Shown here: positions 27,816 to 36,574 of the stretch, piece after piece
Layout: the number at the start of each line of letters is the position of its first letter
How positions within the stretch are numbered: the stretch's first letter is position 1
Origin: Rubrivivax sp.
Lineage (GTDB): Bacteria > Pseudomonadota > Gammaproteobacteria > Burkholderiales > Burkholderiaceae_C
NCBI GenBank assembly: GCA_027485165.1
Contig: JAIXRN010000017.1
Coordinates: forward strand, 124,001 to 188,000
Reading direction: 5' to 3'
DNA: 64,000 bases
Position numbers and translations under genes: made by a program
The notes under the pieces: generated by a model
What the model was told of the DNA's origin: nothing
Databases searched by the model: none
What the model saw: only the letters and a program-made list of their open reading frames with translations

Positions 27816-28214
27816 GACCATTGCCGCAAGCAGATGATCCGCAGAGGCCTTTACCTTTGCCGATTGCCGCCGTTGAACTGGGCTGCCCAGGTGCATGGGC
27901 ATGGACGGTGCTGGCCAGTCAGGCAGCAAGACCTGCAGATCGCCCTGTGACATCTCTGCTTCGAACACCCATGTTGGCGAGAACCCGATGCCCATACCCG
28001 ACAGCACCGCGGCCCGCACCAATTAGCTGCTGTTGGTTTCGATGTTGCCCTGCGCACGAACCGTGACTGTGTTGCCTACATCTACTGGGGCGCCTGCGCC
28101 GGCGGTGAAGGTCCACGCGTTCTGGATGGCCAGTTCCGTGTAGACGATGCAGTTCAGCTGCAGCAGGTCTTTGGGTACACGCGGGGCTTTCACGCCCTTG
28201 GGCAGAGAGCAAAG
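27816..28214 (-). pseudogene. LysR-type regulator remnant with in-frame stop
   Basis: The frame reads LPKGVKAPRVPKDLLQLNCI followed by VYTELAIQNAWTF, then ...GNIETNSS, a TAA stop (28023-28025), then LVRAAVLSGMGIGFSPTWVF and a tail ending in VKASADHLLAAMV. Across the stop this is the C-terminal half of a LysR effector domain: vNs..alraAvlaGlGia.lP is the family pattern. The DNA-binding half is absent and I see nothing like it further upstream before tRNA-Asn. So it is 5'-truncated and interrupted. Boundaries are approximate; the frame itself is open to 28331. Confidence 0.75.
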
Positions 28215-28347
28215 GTCGGATACGACTGTGGCGTCGCAACCGTCCCCACGTACCTGCAGCATCGGTGCAACGGGCATCAGAGCGCTGGCACCGGGAGGGC
28301 ATGCACCCCGAAACTGGCACCAGGCTGGCACCAGCCGAGCCCAGAAA

Positions 28348-28380
28348 GCAAAAAAGTCAGCAGGCGCTTGCCTGCTGACT
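28348..28380 (-). terminator. Rho-independent terminator of tRNA-Asn
   Basis: An 11-bp perfect stem, 28355-28365 with 28370-28380, and a 4-base loop. On the minus strand it is followed by a run of six T residues. It begins 11 bases past the 3' end of tRNA-Asn, so it ends that transcript. Confidence 0.92.
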
Positions 28381-28391
28381 CTTGCATTTCC

Positions 28392-28467
28392 TGGCTCCTC
28401 GACCTGGGCTCGAACCAGGGACCTACGGATTAACAGTCCGGCGCTCTACCGACTGAGCTATCGAGGA
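28392..28467 (-). tRNA. tRNA-Asn (anticodon GTT)
   Basis: A 76-nt cloverleaf on the minus strand. Acceptor stem TCCTCGA/TCGAGGA, discriminator G and encoded CCA at 28392-28394. The D-arm is TAGCTCAGTCGGTAGAGC. The anticodon stem CGGA/TCCG encloses loop CTGTTAA with anticodon GTT, and the T-arm contains GGTTCGAGCC. A strong terminator follows. Confidence 0.97.
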
Positions 28468-28528
28468 ACAGCCTCGCAGTATAGCCCGAAACCCCAGCCC
28501 GCCAGGCACCCGGGTGTGGTGTTCGCCA

Positions 28529-30733
28529 CTAGAAACCTGCCTGCAGCGAAGCCCTGACGCTGCGGGGCGCCAGTGGGTACAGGTAAGCGTGGCCGAACTG
28601 GTAGGGCGATTCCTTCCAGGCGCGCTTGTCGGCCAGGTTGTCCACGGCCACACGCCAGACCAGGTCGGTACCGGCCCAGGTCTGGCGCCAGCGCAGGCCC
28701 AGGTCCCAGCGCTGCCAGGCGGGGATGATCACGCTGTTGTCGTAGGGCAGGACGACGCGGCTGCCCTCGCTGCTGAACCCGGCTTGCAGCACCAGACCGG
28801 GCAGGGCAGGGGGGCGATACTCGGCCCCCAGGCGCAGGCTGTTGCGCGGCACGTTCACCGGCCGCTGCCCGTTCACGCCAGGCGTTTGCGAACCGCGGCG
28901 CTGGGCTTGCAGCAGCATGGCGCTGCCTTGCAGGGTCCATTGCGCCAGGGTCCGCGTCCACTGGGCTTCCACACCGCGGTGGCGGGCGCTGCCGTCCACC
29001 CGCCTTTCGCAGCTGTCCCGGCTGTCGTTGCAGGGTCCGAAATCGGCGGCCACGCCGCGGTCGATGTCGAACAGGGTCAGGGCGGCCTCGACCTGGTCGT
29101 TGCCATGCTTGACGCCCAGCTCTTTCTGCCGGCTGTTAAGGGCCAGGGAAGCACCTGCATTGCGGTAGCGGGCACGGTTGGGGGCGACGTCGGTTTCCAG
29201 GCCCCGCCCCCAGCTGGCATACAGCAGGGTCTTGGGGCTGAATTGCCACGATGTGGCCAGCCAGGGCGTGGTGGCCTGCCGGTCGTAGTCTGTCGCGCGC
29301 AGGCTGCCGCTGCTGTCGGCACTGGTGCGAACGCTCGCCCGGTCCAGCCGCACATGGCGCAGGCCAGCCCACAGCTGCCAGGCCGAGCCCAGGCGCATGG
29401 CGTCGCGCGCAAACCATTCCAGCCCGCGTTCGTCGCGGTTGGTGTTGGCGTCGGTGAAGCGGGCGCTGGGTGGGCTTTGCAGGCTGCCGTCGATGCGCCC
29501 GGGGCCGGCGATGTCGAACACCTGGTCCTGCAACCGCGCCTGGTAGCGCGTGTGCAGCAAGCCGGTTTCGAAGGCATGTTCCACGGGCCCGGTGCGCAGC
29601 TGGCCGGCCAGGGTCAGGGCTAGCGCGTCGCTTCGGCGGCGTTCGTTGTTGCTGATGTATTCCCAGTAGGTGAAGCTGCCGTCGGGGGCGAAACGGTCGC
29701 AGTAGTCGGTGCAGACGTAGTTGCTGTCGTAGACGCCATAAGGGAAGGCAGTGCGGTCGTCGTTGCGCAGCCGCTGTGTCATGGCCTGCGCGGTCAGGCG
29801 CCAGCCTTCGGCCCAGGCACCCAGGCCGCGCAGCTGCTGCTGCCAGCGCAGCGACGCCGTGCTGCCGTTGAACACCACGGGCTGAGCCCAGGGCTGGGCG
29901 TTCAGGTTGCGCCGGATGTCGATGCGGCGCGGGTCGGGCACGTCGTTGCCCAGCAGGCTGTAGCCCGCCACACTGGGCTGGCTCTGGCGGCTGTTTTCCA
30001 GCTCGGCCTGCAGCAGGCTGTCGGGGGTCAGCTGCCAGTCCAGGGCCAGGGCGGCCAGTCGGCGGCTGCCCGTGGTGTCGCGGGTGCTGGGGTCCAGTCT
30101 TTCGGCTGCCAGGTTCACACGCAGACCCAGGGCCCCGTCACGCCCAAAGCGTTCAGACAGATCGACTGCCGCCAGCGCCGTTCCCTGTTCGCGCCACTCC
30201 AGCCGGGCCTGGCGCTGGCTCGCGGTGGGGCGCTTGACGACCAGGTTCACCAGCCCGCCCGGGGCACTGGTGCCAGCCTGGATGCCGCTGGTGCCCTTCA
30301 GCAGTTCCAGCCTTTCCTTGTTGTCCAGCGGCAGCGCGGTCTCGGCATTGATGGGCAAGCCGTCGCGTCGGTAGTTGAAACGGTTGTCCAGCGCGTAGCC
30401 GCGCGAAGACAGGTTGGCGATGTAGCCCTCGGCGTTGTAGGCGTCGCCGATGCTGGCGTCCAGCCGCGTCAGGGCCCCCAGGCTGAAGATGCCCTGATCG
30501 GCCAGCAGCTGCGCCCCGAATACGCTGGCCTGCAAGGGCGACTTGGCCAGCGGCACATCGCCAAATCCGGCCAACGAAGGCGTGGCGCTGCTGCGGCCGG
30601 TGATGGTGACGGTGCTACTGCCCGCACTGGAGCCAGCGTCGACGGTTTGGGCCCAGGCGGCCGGTAGCGGCCAGGCGGCTGCCATGGCCAGGGCCATCGC
30701 AGAACTGCGGAATGAAGAACGTGTGAATGCCAT
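28529..30733 (-). CDS. TonB-dependent outer-membrane receptor under a TPP riboswitch
   Basis: Outer-membrane gated transporter of 734 residues. A signal peptide ends near PAAWAQ. The plug domain includes ANLSSRGYALDNRFNYRRDG and KGTSGIQAGTSAPGGLVNLV, which resemble siderophore receptors. The 22-strand barrel closes with a terminal aromatic, SVRASLQAGF. Annotation pipelines will call it a siderophore receptor. The upstream TPP riboswitch (30822-30907, same strand, 88 bases before the ATG) argues instead that the substrate is thiamine or a thiamine precursor. That substrate assignment is inference from regulation. Confidence 0.92.
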   Translation of the reverse strand: MAFTRSSFRSSAMALAMAAAWPLPAAWAQTVDAGSSAGSSTVTITGRSSATPSLAGFGDVPLAKSPLQASVFGAQLLADQGIFSLGALTRLDASIGDAYNAEGYIANLSSRGYALDNRFNYRRDGLPINAETALPLDNKERLELLKGTSGIQAGTSAPGGLVNLVVKRPTASQRQARLEWREQGTALAAVDLSERFGRDGALGLRVNLAAERLDPSTRDTTGSRRLAALALDWQLTPDSLLQAELENSRQSQPSVAGYSLLGNDVPDPRRIDIRRNLNAQPWAQPVVFNGSTASLRWQQQLRGLGAWAEGWRLTAQAMTQRLRNDDRTAFPYGVYDSNYVCTDYCDRFAPDGSFTYWEYISNNERRRSDALALTLAGQLRTGPVEHAFETGLLHTRYQARLQDQVFDIAGPGRIDGSLQSPPSARFTDANTNRDERGLEWFARDAMRLGSAWQLWAGLRHVRLDRASVRTSADSSGSLRATDYDRQATTPWLATSWQFSPKTLLYASWGRGLETDVAPNRARYRNAGASLALNSRQKELGVKHGNDQVEAALTLFDIDRGVAADFGPCNDSRDSCERRVDGSARHRGVEAQWTRTLAQWTLQGSAMLLQAQRRGSQTPGVNGQRPVNVPRNSLRLGAEYRPPALPGLVLQAGFSSEGSRVVLPYDNSVIIPAWQRWDLGLRWRQTWAGTDLVWRVAVDNLADKRAWKESPYQFGHAYLYPLAPRSVRASLQAGF

Positions 30734-30821
30734 CGTGTGCCTTGTGCTTTGATGGCAGGAATGCGCGTCAAAGGCTCAGGCAGAAGTCGGATGGAGCCGA
30801 CAGGCCACGGGCTTGGAGACT

Positions 30822-30907
30822 GCTTCCCTGCGCGAGGATTACCTCAATCAGGTTCAAAGGGACTTTCTCAGTCGGCCCGGTGGGAACACCGGGCCAACAC
30901 CCCTAGC
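30822..30907 (-). promoter_or_regulatory. TPP (thiamine pyrophosphate) riboswitch
   Basis: On the minus strand the THI-box order is complete: a 5' stem AGGGGTG, a GC-rich variable hairpin (GGCCCGGTG/CACCGGGCC), the conserved CTGAGA, then CCCTTTGAACCTGAT, the GAGGTAATCCTCGC hairpin and the closing CAGGGA. It lies between the ferredoxin-NADP reductase gene and the TonB-dependent receptor and should repress the receptor when thiamine pyrophosphate is abundant. Confidence 0.93.
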
Positions 30908-30996
30908 GGATGCGTCACGACAGGTCGTGGCGCGAGCGGATTATGTCCGCATGTGCGGCGCCTGGTGCGGCGCCTGGTGTGACGCGAAATCTGGCG

Positions 30997-32055
30997 TCAG
31001 TCGAAAACCGGCGATTCCACGCCCAACACCTTGTGCAGCTTCGGGCTGGTGGTGGTGTACTGCAGCAGCACGCGCTTTTCCGGGAAAACGATGGGCGATG
31101 CGCCAAACGCCGCCAGCGCGGCTTCATGGAAGCCCGACAGGATGAGCTTCTTCTTGCCCGGGTAGACATTGATGTCACCCACTGCAAAAATGCCAGGGAT
31201 GGTGGTCTGGAACTTCTCGGTGTCGACCGTGATTTGCTTGCGGTCGATGCCCAAGCCCCATTCCGCGATGGGGCCCAGCTTGGGGCTCAGGCCGAAGAAC
31301 ACCAGCAGCATGTCCAGCGGCACCAGGCGCGTGACGCCATCAGCACCCGTCACCTTCAGCTGGCTCAGCCGCTCGTCCTTTTCTTCGAAGCCCGTAACCT
31401 GGCCGACCACGAACTGCATCTCGTAGGCGTCGCACAGCTCTTTCATCTTCGCCACCGACGCAGGTGCCGCGCGGAAGCCGTCGCGGCGGTGGATGAGGAT
31501 GACGCTCTCGGCCTTGTTCGGGCCTTCCTGCGCAAAGTTCAGCGCCCAGTCCAGGGCCGAATCGCCGCCACCAATGATGACCAGGTTCTTGCCCGCAAAT
31601 TGCGCCGGGTTCTTCACGCGGTAGAACAGCTGCGTCTCGTCGAACTTGTCCAGACCGTCGACCTTGAGTGTGCGTGGCTGGAACGACCCGACACCGCCGG
31701 CGATGAAGATGGTCTTGCTCAGGAAGCGCGTGCCCTTGCTCGTCTCGACGAAGAAGCGCCCGTCGTCCTGCTTCAGCACCGTCGTCACTTCCTGGCCCAG
31801 GTGGAAGGTGGCGCCGAAGGGTTCGATTTGCTTGAGCAGGTTGTCCGTCAGCTCCTTGCCGGTGCACACCGGCACGGCCGGGATGTCGTAGATGGGCTTG
31901 TCGGGGTAGAGCTCGATGCACTGCCCGCCGGGGTAAGCCAGGCTGTCGATGATGTGGGCCTTGATCTCGAGCAGGCCGAGTTCAAAGACCTGGAACAAGC
32001 CCACGGGGCCGGCGCCGATGATGACGGCGTCTGTCTGGATGGGTTCAGTGCTCAT
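30997..32055 (-). CDS. Ferredoxin/flavodoxin--NADP reductase, thioredoxin-reductase-like
   Basis: FAD/NADPH oxidoreductase of 352 residues that moves electrons between NADP(H) and ferredoxin. It has two dinucleotide-binding motifs: [17 protein letters not shown] for FAD near residue 11 and [14 protein letters not shown] for NADPH near 160. The C-terminal FAD contact is GIFAVGDIN. There is no CxxC redox centre between them, which separates it from true thioredoxin reductase and matches the type-2 FNR. The ferredoxin gene fdxA lies just upstream on the same strand, a likely partner. Confidence 0.94.
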   Translation of the reverse strand: MSTEPIQTDAVIIGAGPVGLFQVFELGLLEIKAHIIDSLAYPGGQCIELYPDKPIYDIPAVPVCTGKELTDNLLKQIEPFGATFHLGQEVTTVLKQDDGRFFVETSKGTRFLSKTIFIAGGVGSFQPRTLKVDGLDKFDETQLFYRVKNPAQFAGKNLVIIGGGDSALDWALNFAQEGPNKAESVILIHRRDGFRAAPASVAKMKELCDAYEMQFVVGQVTGFEEKDERLSQLKVTGADGVTRLVPLDMLLVFFGLSPKLGPIAEWGLGIDRKQITVDTEKFQTTIPGIFAVGDINVYPGKKKLILSGFHEAALAAFGASPIVFPEKRVLLQYTTTSPKLHKVLGVESPVFD

Positions 32056-32126
32056 GAGAAGAGTAGGAGAGACAGGGGACCTAAACCGAACTCCCCCGCG
32101 TGGATCCGGCTGTGCCGGTCCACTGC

Positions 32127-32171
32127 GGGGCTGCCCCCTCGGGGGGTAGCGAACGCGGTGAGCTCGGGGGC
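32127..32171. repeat. GC-rich palindromic intergenic element
   Basis: Between fdxA and the reductase gene. GCCCCC (32133-32138) can pair with GGGGGC (32166-32171), enclosing TAGCGAACGCGGTGAGCT; a second C-run/G-run is nested inside. Similar G/C-run elements containing GCGAACGCxGTGAGC are scattered between genes in Comamonadaceae-like genomes, from memory. It may be a REP-like repeat or act as an attenuating hairpin between the two genes. Confidence 0.4.
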
Positions 32172-32176
32172 AAGTG

Positions 32177-32500
32177 TCATCTGGCCAGCTGGTCCAACTT
32201 GTCCTTGCGGTCTTTCCACTCGTCGGCTTCGGGCAGCGGCGCCTTGCGCTTGGTGATGCTGGGCCACTTGCGCGACAGGTCGGCGTTGATCTTGATGAAC
32301 TGCAGCTGGTCGGTGGGCACGTCTTCTTCGGGCAGGATGGCGTTCACCGGGCACTCGGGGATGCAGACTGCGCAGTCGATGCACTCGTCCGGGTCGATGA
32401 CCAGCATGTTCGGGCCCTCGCGGAAGCAGTCGACGGGGCAGACATCAACGCAGTCGGTGTACTTGCACTTGATGCAGGATTCGAGGACGACGTGGGTCAT
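32177..32500 (-). CDS. fdxA: Seven-iron ferredoxin
   Basis: Small electron carrier of 107 residues. Cys9, Cys17 and Cys50 are placed to bind a [3Fe-4S] cluster, and Cys21, Cys40, Cys43 and Cys46 a [4Fe-4S] cluster, the standard seven-iron layout. The first motif reads [18 protein letters not shown] and the second [12 protein letters not shown]. The C-terminal ~45 residues are the typical hydrophilic tail of proteobacterial FdxA. Neighbouring FNR is the likely reductant; CysI downstream-pathway use is also possible. Confidence 0.96.
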   Translation of the reverse strand: MTHVVLESCIKCKYTDCVDVCPVDCFREGPNMLVIDPDECIDCAVCIPECPVNAILPEEDVPTDQLQFIKINADLSRKWPSITKRKAPLPEADEWKDRKDKLDQLAR

Positions 32501-32583
32501 GAAAAGGCGCTTAGGTAGGGTTCGGCACCCTGGGGTGCCCGGCGCACTGCAGCGGCCCGCAGCGCGAAGATGAAAGCTTGATT

Positions 32584-33390
32584 TTAGGCCGCGCCCTGGG
32601 GCGCGGTGGCAGCCGGGTGATCTGGCGCCGCGGACTCTGCCCCCATTTGCGGCGCAGCCGCCACGCCATCGGGCAGCGCCGCCGGCATGGCGCAGGGCAG
32701 GGCACCGGCACCGACCGTGACCACGGTGGGGCGCCCGGCGTGCAGCAGGGCAGCCTGCCCGAGGCCCTGCAGCGGGTGCTGGCTGGCCAAGCTGTCGGGC
32801 CAGCCTGCGCGGGACACCACGCTGGTGGGCGTGTCGGCTGGCCAGCCTGCGGCGCGCAGCCGCCGGCCCAGGGCCCCTAGCTGGCGGCTTGCCATGTAGA
32901 AGACCTCGGTGTCGGCATGGCGGCCGGCATGCAGGCGGCCTTCCTGCGTCATCGCGGTGGTCAGGCTCAGGCTGCGGCCGATGCCGCGGCGCGTCAGCGG
33001 GCGCTGGGTGTCGGCCGCGGCGGCCAGTGCTGCCGTCACGCCGGGCACCACTTCGCAGGCGATGCCGGCACGGGACAGGGCCTGCAGCTCTTCTTCCAGC
33101 CGGCCGAAGACGCTGGGGTCCCCGCCCTTGAGCCGCACCACGCAGGCATGGCTGCTGGCGTAGCGCACCAGCAGTGCGTCGATGGTGGCCTGGCCCGTGG
33201 CATCGCAGAAGCCGCGCTTGCCCACGTCCACCCACAGCGCCTGGGGCGCGAGTTCGCGCAGGGCGGGGTCAGTGAGGGCGTCGAACAGCACCACGTCGGC
33301 CTGGCGCAAGCGGGCCGCCCCGCGCAGGGTGATCAGGTCTGCCGCGCCTGGCCCGGCACCGATGAAGACCACCCGGCCAAGCCTGTTCAC
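32584..33390 (-). CDS. cobA: Uroporphyrinogen-III C-methyltransferase (siroheme synthesis)
   Basis: Transfers two methyl groups from S-adenosylmethionine to uroporphyrinogen III to make precorrin-2, needed for the siroheme of CysI. The SAM-binding N-terminus is [20 protein letters not shown], with [14 protein letters not shown] and [15 protein letters not shown] as further family motifs. I chose the GTG at 33390 (AGGG upstream, 268 aa); the frame is open to a TTG at 33414. A Pro/Ala-rich tail extends the C-terminus. It is last in the cysteine operon, 58 bases after cysN, without a CysG dehydrogenase domain. Confidence 0.93.
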   Translation of the reverse strand: MNRLGRVVFIGAGPGAADLITLRGAARLRQADVVLFDALTDPALRELAPQALWVDVGKRGFCDATGQATIDALLVRYASSHACVVRLKGGDPSVFGRLEEELQALSRAGIACEVVPGVTAALAAAADTQRPLTRRGIGRSLSLTTAMTQEGRLHAGRHADTEVFYMASRQLGALGRRLRAAGWPADTPTSVVSRAGWPDSLASQHPLQGLGQAALLHAGRPTVVTVGAGALPCAMPAALPDGVAAAPQMGAESAAPDHPAATAPQGAA

Positions 33391-33448
33391 CGGACTACCC
33401 TGCGTGCTGCGCAATTCGGGATGAGCGCTTGGGAACGGTCCGGCGCGC

Positions 33449-34870
33449 TCATGCGCCCGCCGCGGGGGTGGACAGCACCAGCACCGCGCCGCTGGTGCGG
33501 TGGCTGGCCGGGTCGACCACGATCAAGGCCCCAGCGTCGCGCTGTTCCGCATAGGGCGCCAGCGGCAGCGGCTGCTGCAGGTCGAAGCGCACCTCGGCGA
33601 TCTCGTTCACCGCCAGGGTCTGCGCTTCGGTGGGCTGCAGGCTGTGGATGTCCAGCCGGTGGTGGATGGCCGCCAGACGTGCCTGCACCCAGCGGTGGCC
33701 GTGGCGCAGCAGGTACTTGCGGCCGGGCGTGGCGGGTTCGGTGTCCAGCCAGGCCAGCGTGGCGGTGAAGCTGTGCGCGGGCTGCTGCGCGCCGGGCGCG
33801 GCCAGCCAGTCGCCGCGCGAGATGTCCAGCTGCCGGTCCAGCACCACGCCGGCCGACCGCCCTGCGGCCACCTGCTGGGCCGGCCCGTTGGCGTCGAAGA
33901 GCGCAGCCACGCGGGCCTGCTCGCCGCTGGGGAAGACTTGCACGGCATCGCCCAGCTGCACCTTGCCTTGGGCCACGCGGCCCCAGAAGGTGCGCGGCTG
34001 TTCGCCCACGCCAGTCTGGGCTGCTAGCGCGCCGCGCGCCACGTATTGCACGGGCAACTGCAGCGTGCCGGGCTGCGCCTGGCTGGCCGCCTGGGCTTGC
34101 TCGGCCGTGCTGGGCAGGCCTTCCAGCACCTGCAGCAAGCTGGGCCCGGCGTACCAGGGTGTGCGCCAGGGCTCGACGACGTTGTCGCCGCGCAGCGCCG
34201 ACACCGGCACGATGGCGGCTACGGCGATGCCCGCCTGCTGCGCGAAAGCCCGCAGGCTGGCCTGCACCGCGGCAAAGGCGGCGCCAGGGTCTTCCACCGC
34301 GTCGAGCTTGTTGACCGCGAACACGATGCCCGGCACGCGCAGCAGCTGCGCCAGCAAGGCGTGGCGGCGCGTCTGCGGCAGCAGCGGCACCGGCTGGCCA
34401 GCCAGTGCCGATTCGCGCCAGGCCAGCTTGGTGATGTCCACCAGCACCACCGCCGCGTCGCTGCCGGCCGCCGCCGTGACCATGTTGCGTGTGTACTGCT
34501 CGTGGCCGGGCGCGTCGGCGATGATGAACTTGCGTCGTGGCGTGGCGAAGTAGCGGAAGGCCACGTCGATGGTGATGCCCTGCTCGCGTTCGGCTTCCAG
34601 GCCGTCGGTCAGCAGCGACAGGTCGAAGTCGGGCCCGGTGCCTGCCGCAGCGCCGCCGCGTGCGCGCAGGGTGCCGATCTGGTCGGCCAGCAGGGCCCGG
34701 CTGTCGTAGAGCAGCCGGCCGATCAGGGTACTCTTGCCGTCGTCCACGCTGCCGGCCGTCAGGAAGCGCAGGGCCTGACGGGCCGTGGCCGTGGGCGTCT
34801 CGACCAAGGCCACGCTTTCAGCGGCGTTGGCGGCGCCCGCCGGCGGGTTCATCGGGGCCGATGTGTTCAT
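33449..34870 (-). CDS. cysN: Sulfate adenylyltransferase subunit 1 (GTPase)
   Basis: GTPase subunit that drives formation of APS from ATP and sulfate together with CysD. The 473-residue protein has G1 GSVDDGKSTL, G3 DAPGHEQYTRNM and G4 NKLD, followed by EF-Tu-like beta-barrel domains. No fused CysC APS-kinase domain is present, fitting a route that reduces APS directly. The ATG at 34870 overlaps the cysD stop by one base. The same frame is open far upstream to 36124, but that is a shadow of cysD and cysH. Confidence 0.95.
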   Translation of the reverse strand: MNTSAPMNPPAGAANAAESVALVETPTATARQALRFLTAGSVDDGKSTLIGRLLYDSRALLADQIGTLRARGGAAAGTGPDFDLSLLTDGLEAEREQGITIDVAFRYFATPRRKFIIADAPGHEQYTRNMVTAAAGSDAAVVLVDITKLAWRESALAGQPVPLLPQTRRHALLAQLLRVPGIVFAVNKLDAVEDPGAAFAAVQASLRAFAQQAGIAVAAIVPVSALRGDNVVEPWRTPWYAGPSLLQVLEGLPSTAEQAQAASQAQPGTLQLPVQYVARGALAAQTGVGEQPRTFWGRVAQGKVQLGDAVQVFPSGEQARVAALFDANGPAQQVAAGRSAGVVLDRQLDISRGDWLAAPGAQQPAHSFTATLAWLDTEPATPGRKYLLRHGHRWVQARLAAIHHRLDIHSLQPTEAQTLAVNEIAEVRFDLQQPLPLAPYAEQRDAGALIVVDPASHRTSGAVLVLSTPAAGA

Positions 34871-35829
34871 CAGAAGTAGCCTTCCTTCTTGCGGCGTTCC
34901 ATCGCCGCTTCGCTGCTGCGGTCGTCCATGCGCGTGGCGCCGCGTTCGCTTACCGTCACGGTCAGCGTCTCGGCCACCACTTCGGCGGCGTTCGCGGCCG
35001 GGCTTTCCACTGGGCAAGTGCAGGTCATGTCGCCTACGGTGCGAAAGCGCACCTGGGCGGTTTCCACCGTCTCGCCGGCCAGGGGCGGGGTGACGGGCGT
35101 GACGGGCACCAGCAGCCCCTTGCGGCGCACCACCTGCCGGTTGTGGGCGTAGTAGAGGCCCGGCAACGGGATGCCTTCGCGGGCGATGTACATCCAGACG
35201 TCGAGCTCGGTCCAGTTGCTGATGGGGAAGACGCGGAAGTGTTCTCCGGGGCGCAGCCGGGTGTTGAACAGGGTCCAGAGCTCGGGCCGCTGTTCCTTCG
35301 GCTGCCATTGGCCGAAGCTGTCGCGGTGGCTGAAGATGCGTTCTTTGGCGCGCGCTTTTTCTTCGTCGCGCCGCGCCCCGCCGATCAGTGCGTCGAAGCG
35401 GTGTTCCTCGATCGCTTCCAGCAGCGCCACGGTCTGGTGCGGGTTGCGCGATTCCAGTTCGTGCGCCAGCCGCACGGTGCCGCGGCGGATGGAATCCTCG
35501 ACATGGCCCACCACCAGACGTTCGCCCATCTCGGCCACGCGCTGGTCGCGAAAGGCGATCACGTCCGGGAAGTTGTGCCCCGTGTCCACATGCAGCAGCG
35601 GGAAGGGCAGCCGGCCCTGGAACTGCTGGCCCGCCACACGCCGCTTGAAGGCCTTTTCGGCCAGGCGCAGCACCACGCAGGAATCCTTGCCGCCTGAAAA
35701 CAGCAGGGCCGGGCGTTCGAAACTGGCCGCGACTTCGCGCAGGATGAAGACGGCTTCTTCTTCCAGCCCGTCCAGGTGCTGGTGGTCGAAGGCCGGGGCC
35801 AGGGTCTGGGCGTCCACAGGGGCGTTCAT
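34870..35829 (-). CDS. cysD: Sulfate adenylyltransferase subunit 2
   Basis: Catalytic ATP sulfurylase subunit of 319 residues. The PP-loop SGGKDSCVVLRLAEKAF binds ATP, and HVDTGHNFP and GGARRDEEKARAKERIFSHR are family motifs. The C-terminus ends in the typical RSSEAAMERRKKEGYF. The start ATG at 35829 overlaps the cysH stop (ATGA). The frame runs further up to 35898 but those residues are not family-like. Part of the cysI-DUF934-cysH-cysD-cysN-cobA operon. Confidence 0.96.
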   Translation of the reverse strand: MNAPVDAQTLAPAFDHQHLDGLEEEAVFILREVAASFERPALLFSGGKDSCVVLRLAEKAFKRRVAGQQFQGRLPFPLLHVDTGHNFPDVIAFRDQRVAEMGERLVVGHVEDSIRRGTVRLAHELESRNPHQTVALLEAIEEHRFDALIGGARRDEEKARAKERIFSHRDSFGQWQPKEQRPELWTLFNTRLRPGEHFRVFPISNWTELDVWMYIAREGIPLPGLYYAHNRQVVRRKGLLVPVTPVTPPLAGETVETAQVRFRTVGDMTCTCPVESPAANAAEVVAETLTVTVSERGATRMDDRSSEAAMERRKKEGYF

Positions 35830-36563
35830 GCGCGGCTTTCCTCCGGGCTGGCGTGCACGTGCAGGCCGCATTCCTTGGCGCCGTCTTGTTCCCACCACCA
35901 GCGGCCGGCGCGGAAGTCTTCGCCCTGGGCCACGGCGCGGGTGCAGGGCGCGCAGCCGATGCTGGGGTAGAAGGCGTCGTGCAGCGGGTTGTAGGGCACG
36001 GCATGGTCCTGGATGTACTGCCAGACGTCGGCCCAGGCCCAGTCCGCCAGCGGGTTGATCTTGCTGCGGCCCTGGCCGTCGGCTTCGATGAAGTCCACCT
36101 GGCCGCGTTCACCGCTCTGTTCACGGCGCAGGCCCGTCACCCAGGCCGTGCGGCCAGCCAGCAGGCGGCCCAGCGGTTCCAGCTTGCGCAGCGCGCAGCA
36201 GGCCTTGCGGCCTTCCAGGCTGCTGAACATCACGCCTTCGCCGCGCTCGGCCACGAAGTGCAGCACCTGTTCGGCCGGGGGGCTGAAGCGCTGCACTTCC
36301 AGCCCGTAGTGCTGGCGGATGCGCGGCAGCATGGCCAGGGTGTCGGCGTGCAGGGCACCGGTGTCCAGCGTGGCCAGGGGGATGGCCAGGCCGTGCCGGG
36401 CGATCAGGTCGGTCACCACCATGTCTTCAGCGCCCAGGCTGGTGGCCTGCAACAGCTGTCCGGCATGGGCCTGCGCGGCCTGGTGCAGCACGGCCAGGGC
36501 GCTGGCCACGCGGGTGTCGAAGCCCGGCAGGCGGCGGGCGTTGCGTTCGATGGCGTTGCTCAT
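35826..36563 (-). CDS. cysH: Adenylyl-sulfate (APS) reductase, CysH family
   Basis: Reduces activated sulfate to sulfite. The 245-residue protein carries two cysteine pairs (Cys122/Cys123 and Cys204/Cys207) that mark the [4Fe-4S]-containing APS reductases, plus the catalytic Cys232 in KECGLH. The cluster, and the lack of an APS kinase nearby, indicate that APS rather than PAPS is the substrate. It sits between the DUF934 gene and cysD with a short gap upstream and a 4-base overlap downstream. Confidence 0.95.
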   Translation of the reverse strand: MSNAIERNARRLPGFDTRVASALAVLHQAAQAHAGQLLQATSLGAEDMVVTDLIARHGLAIPLATLDTGALHADTLAMLPRIRQHYGLEVQRFSPPAEQVLHFVAERGEGVMFSSLEGRKACCALRKLEPLGRLLAGRTAWVTGLRREQSGERGQVDFIEADGQGRSKINPLADWAWADVWQYIQDHAVPYNPLHDAFYPSIGCAPCTRAVAQGEDFRAGRWWWEQDGAKECGLHVHASPEESRA

Positions 36564-36574
36564 GGCTTGGGGCC

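Noticed and set aside
33449..36124. An 891-codon open frame on the minus strand
   Set aside because: Only the last 473 codons are CysN. The upstream part is a shadow frame of cysD and cysH in GC-rich DNA and shows no family sequence.
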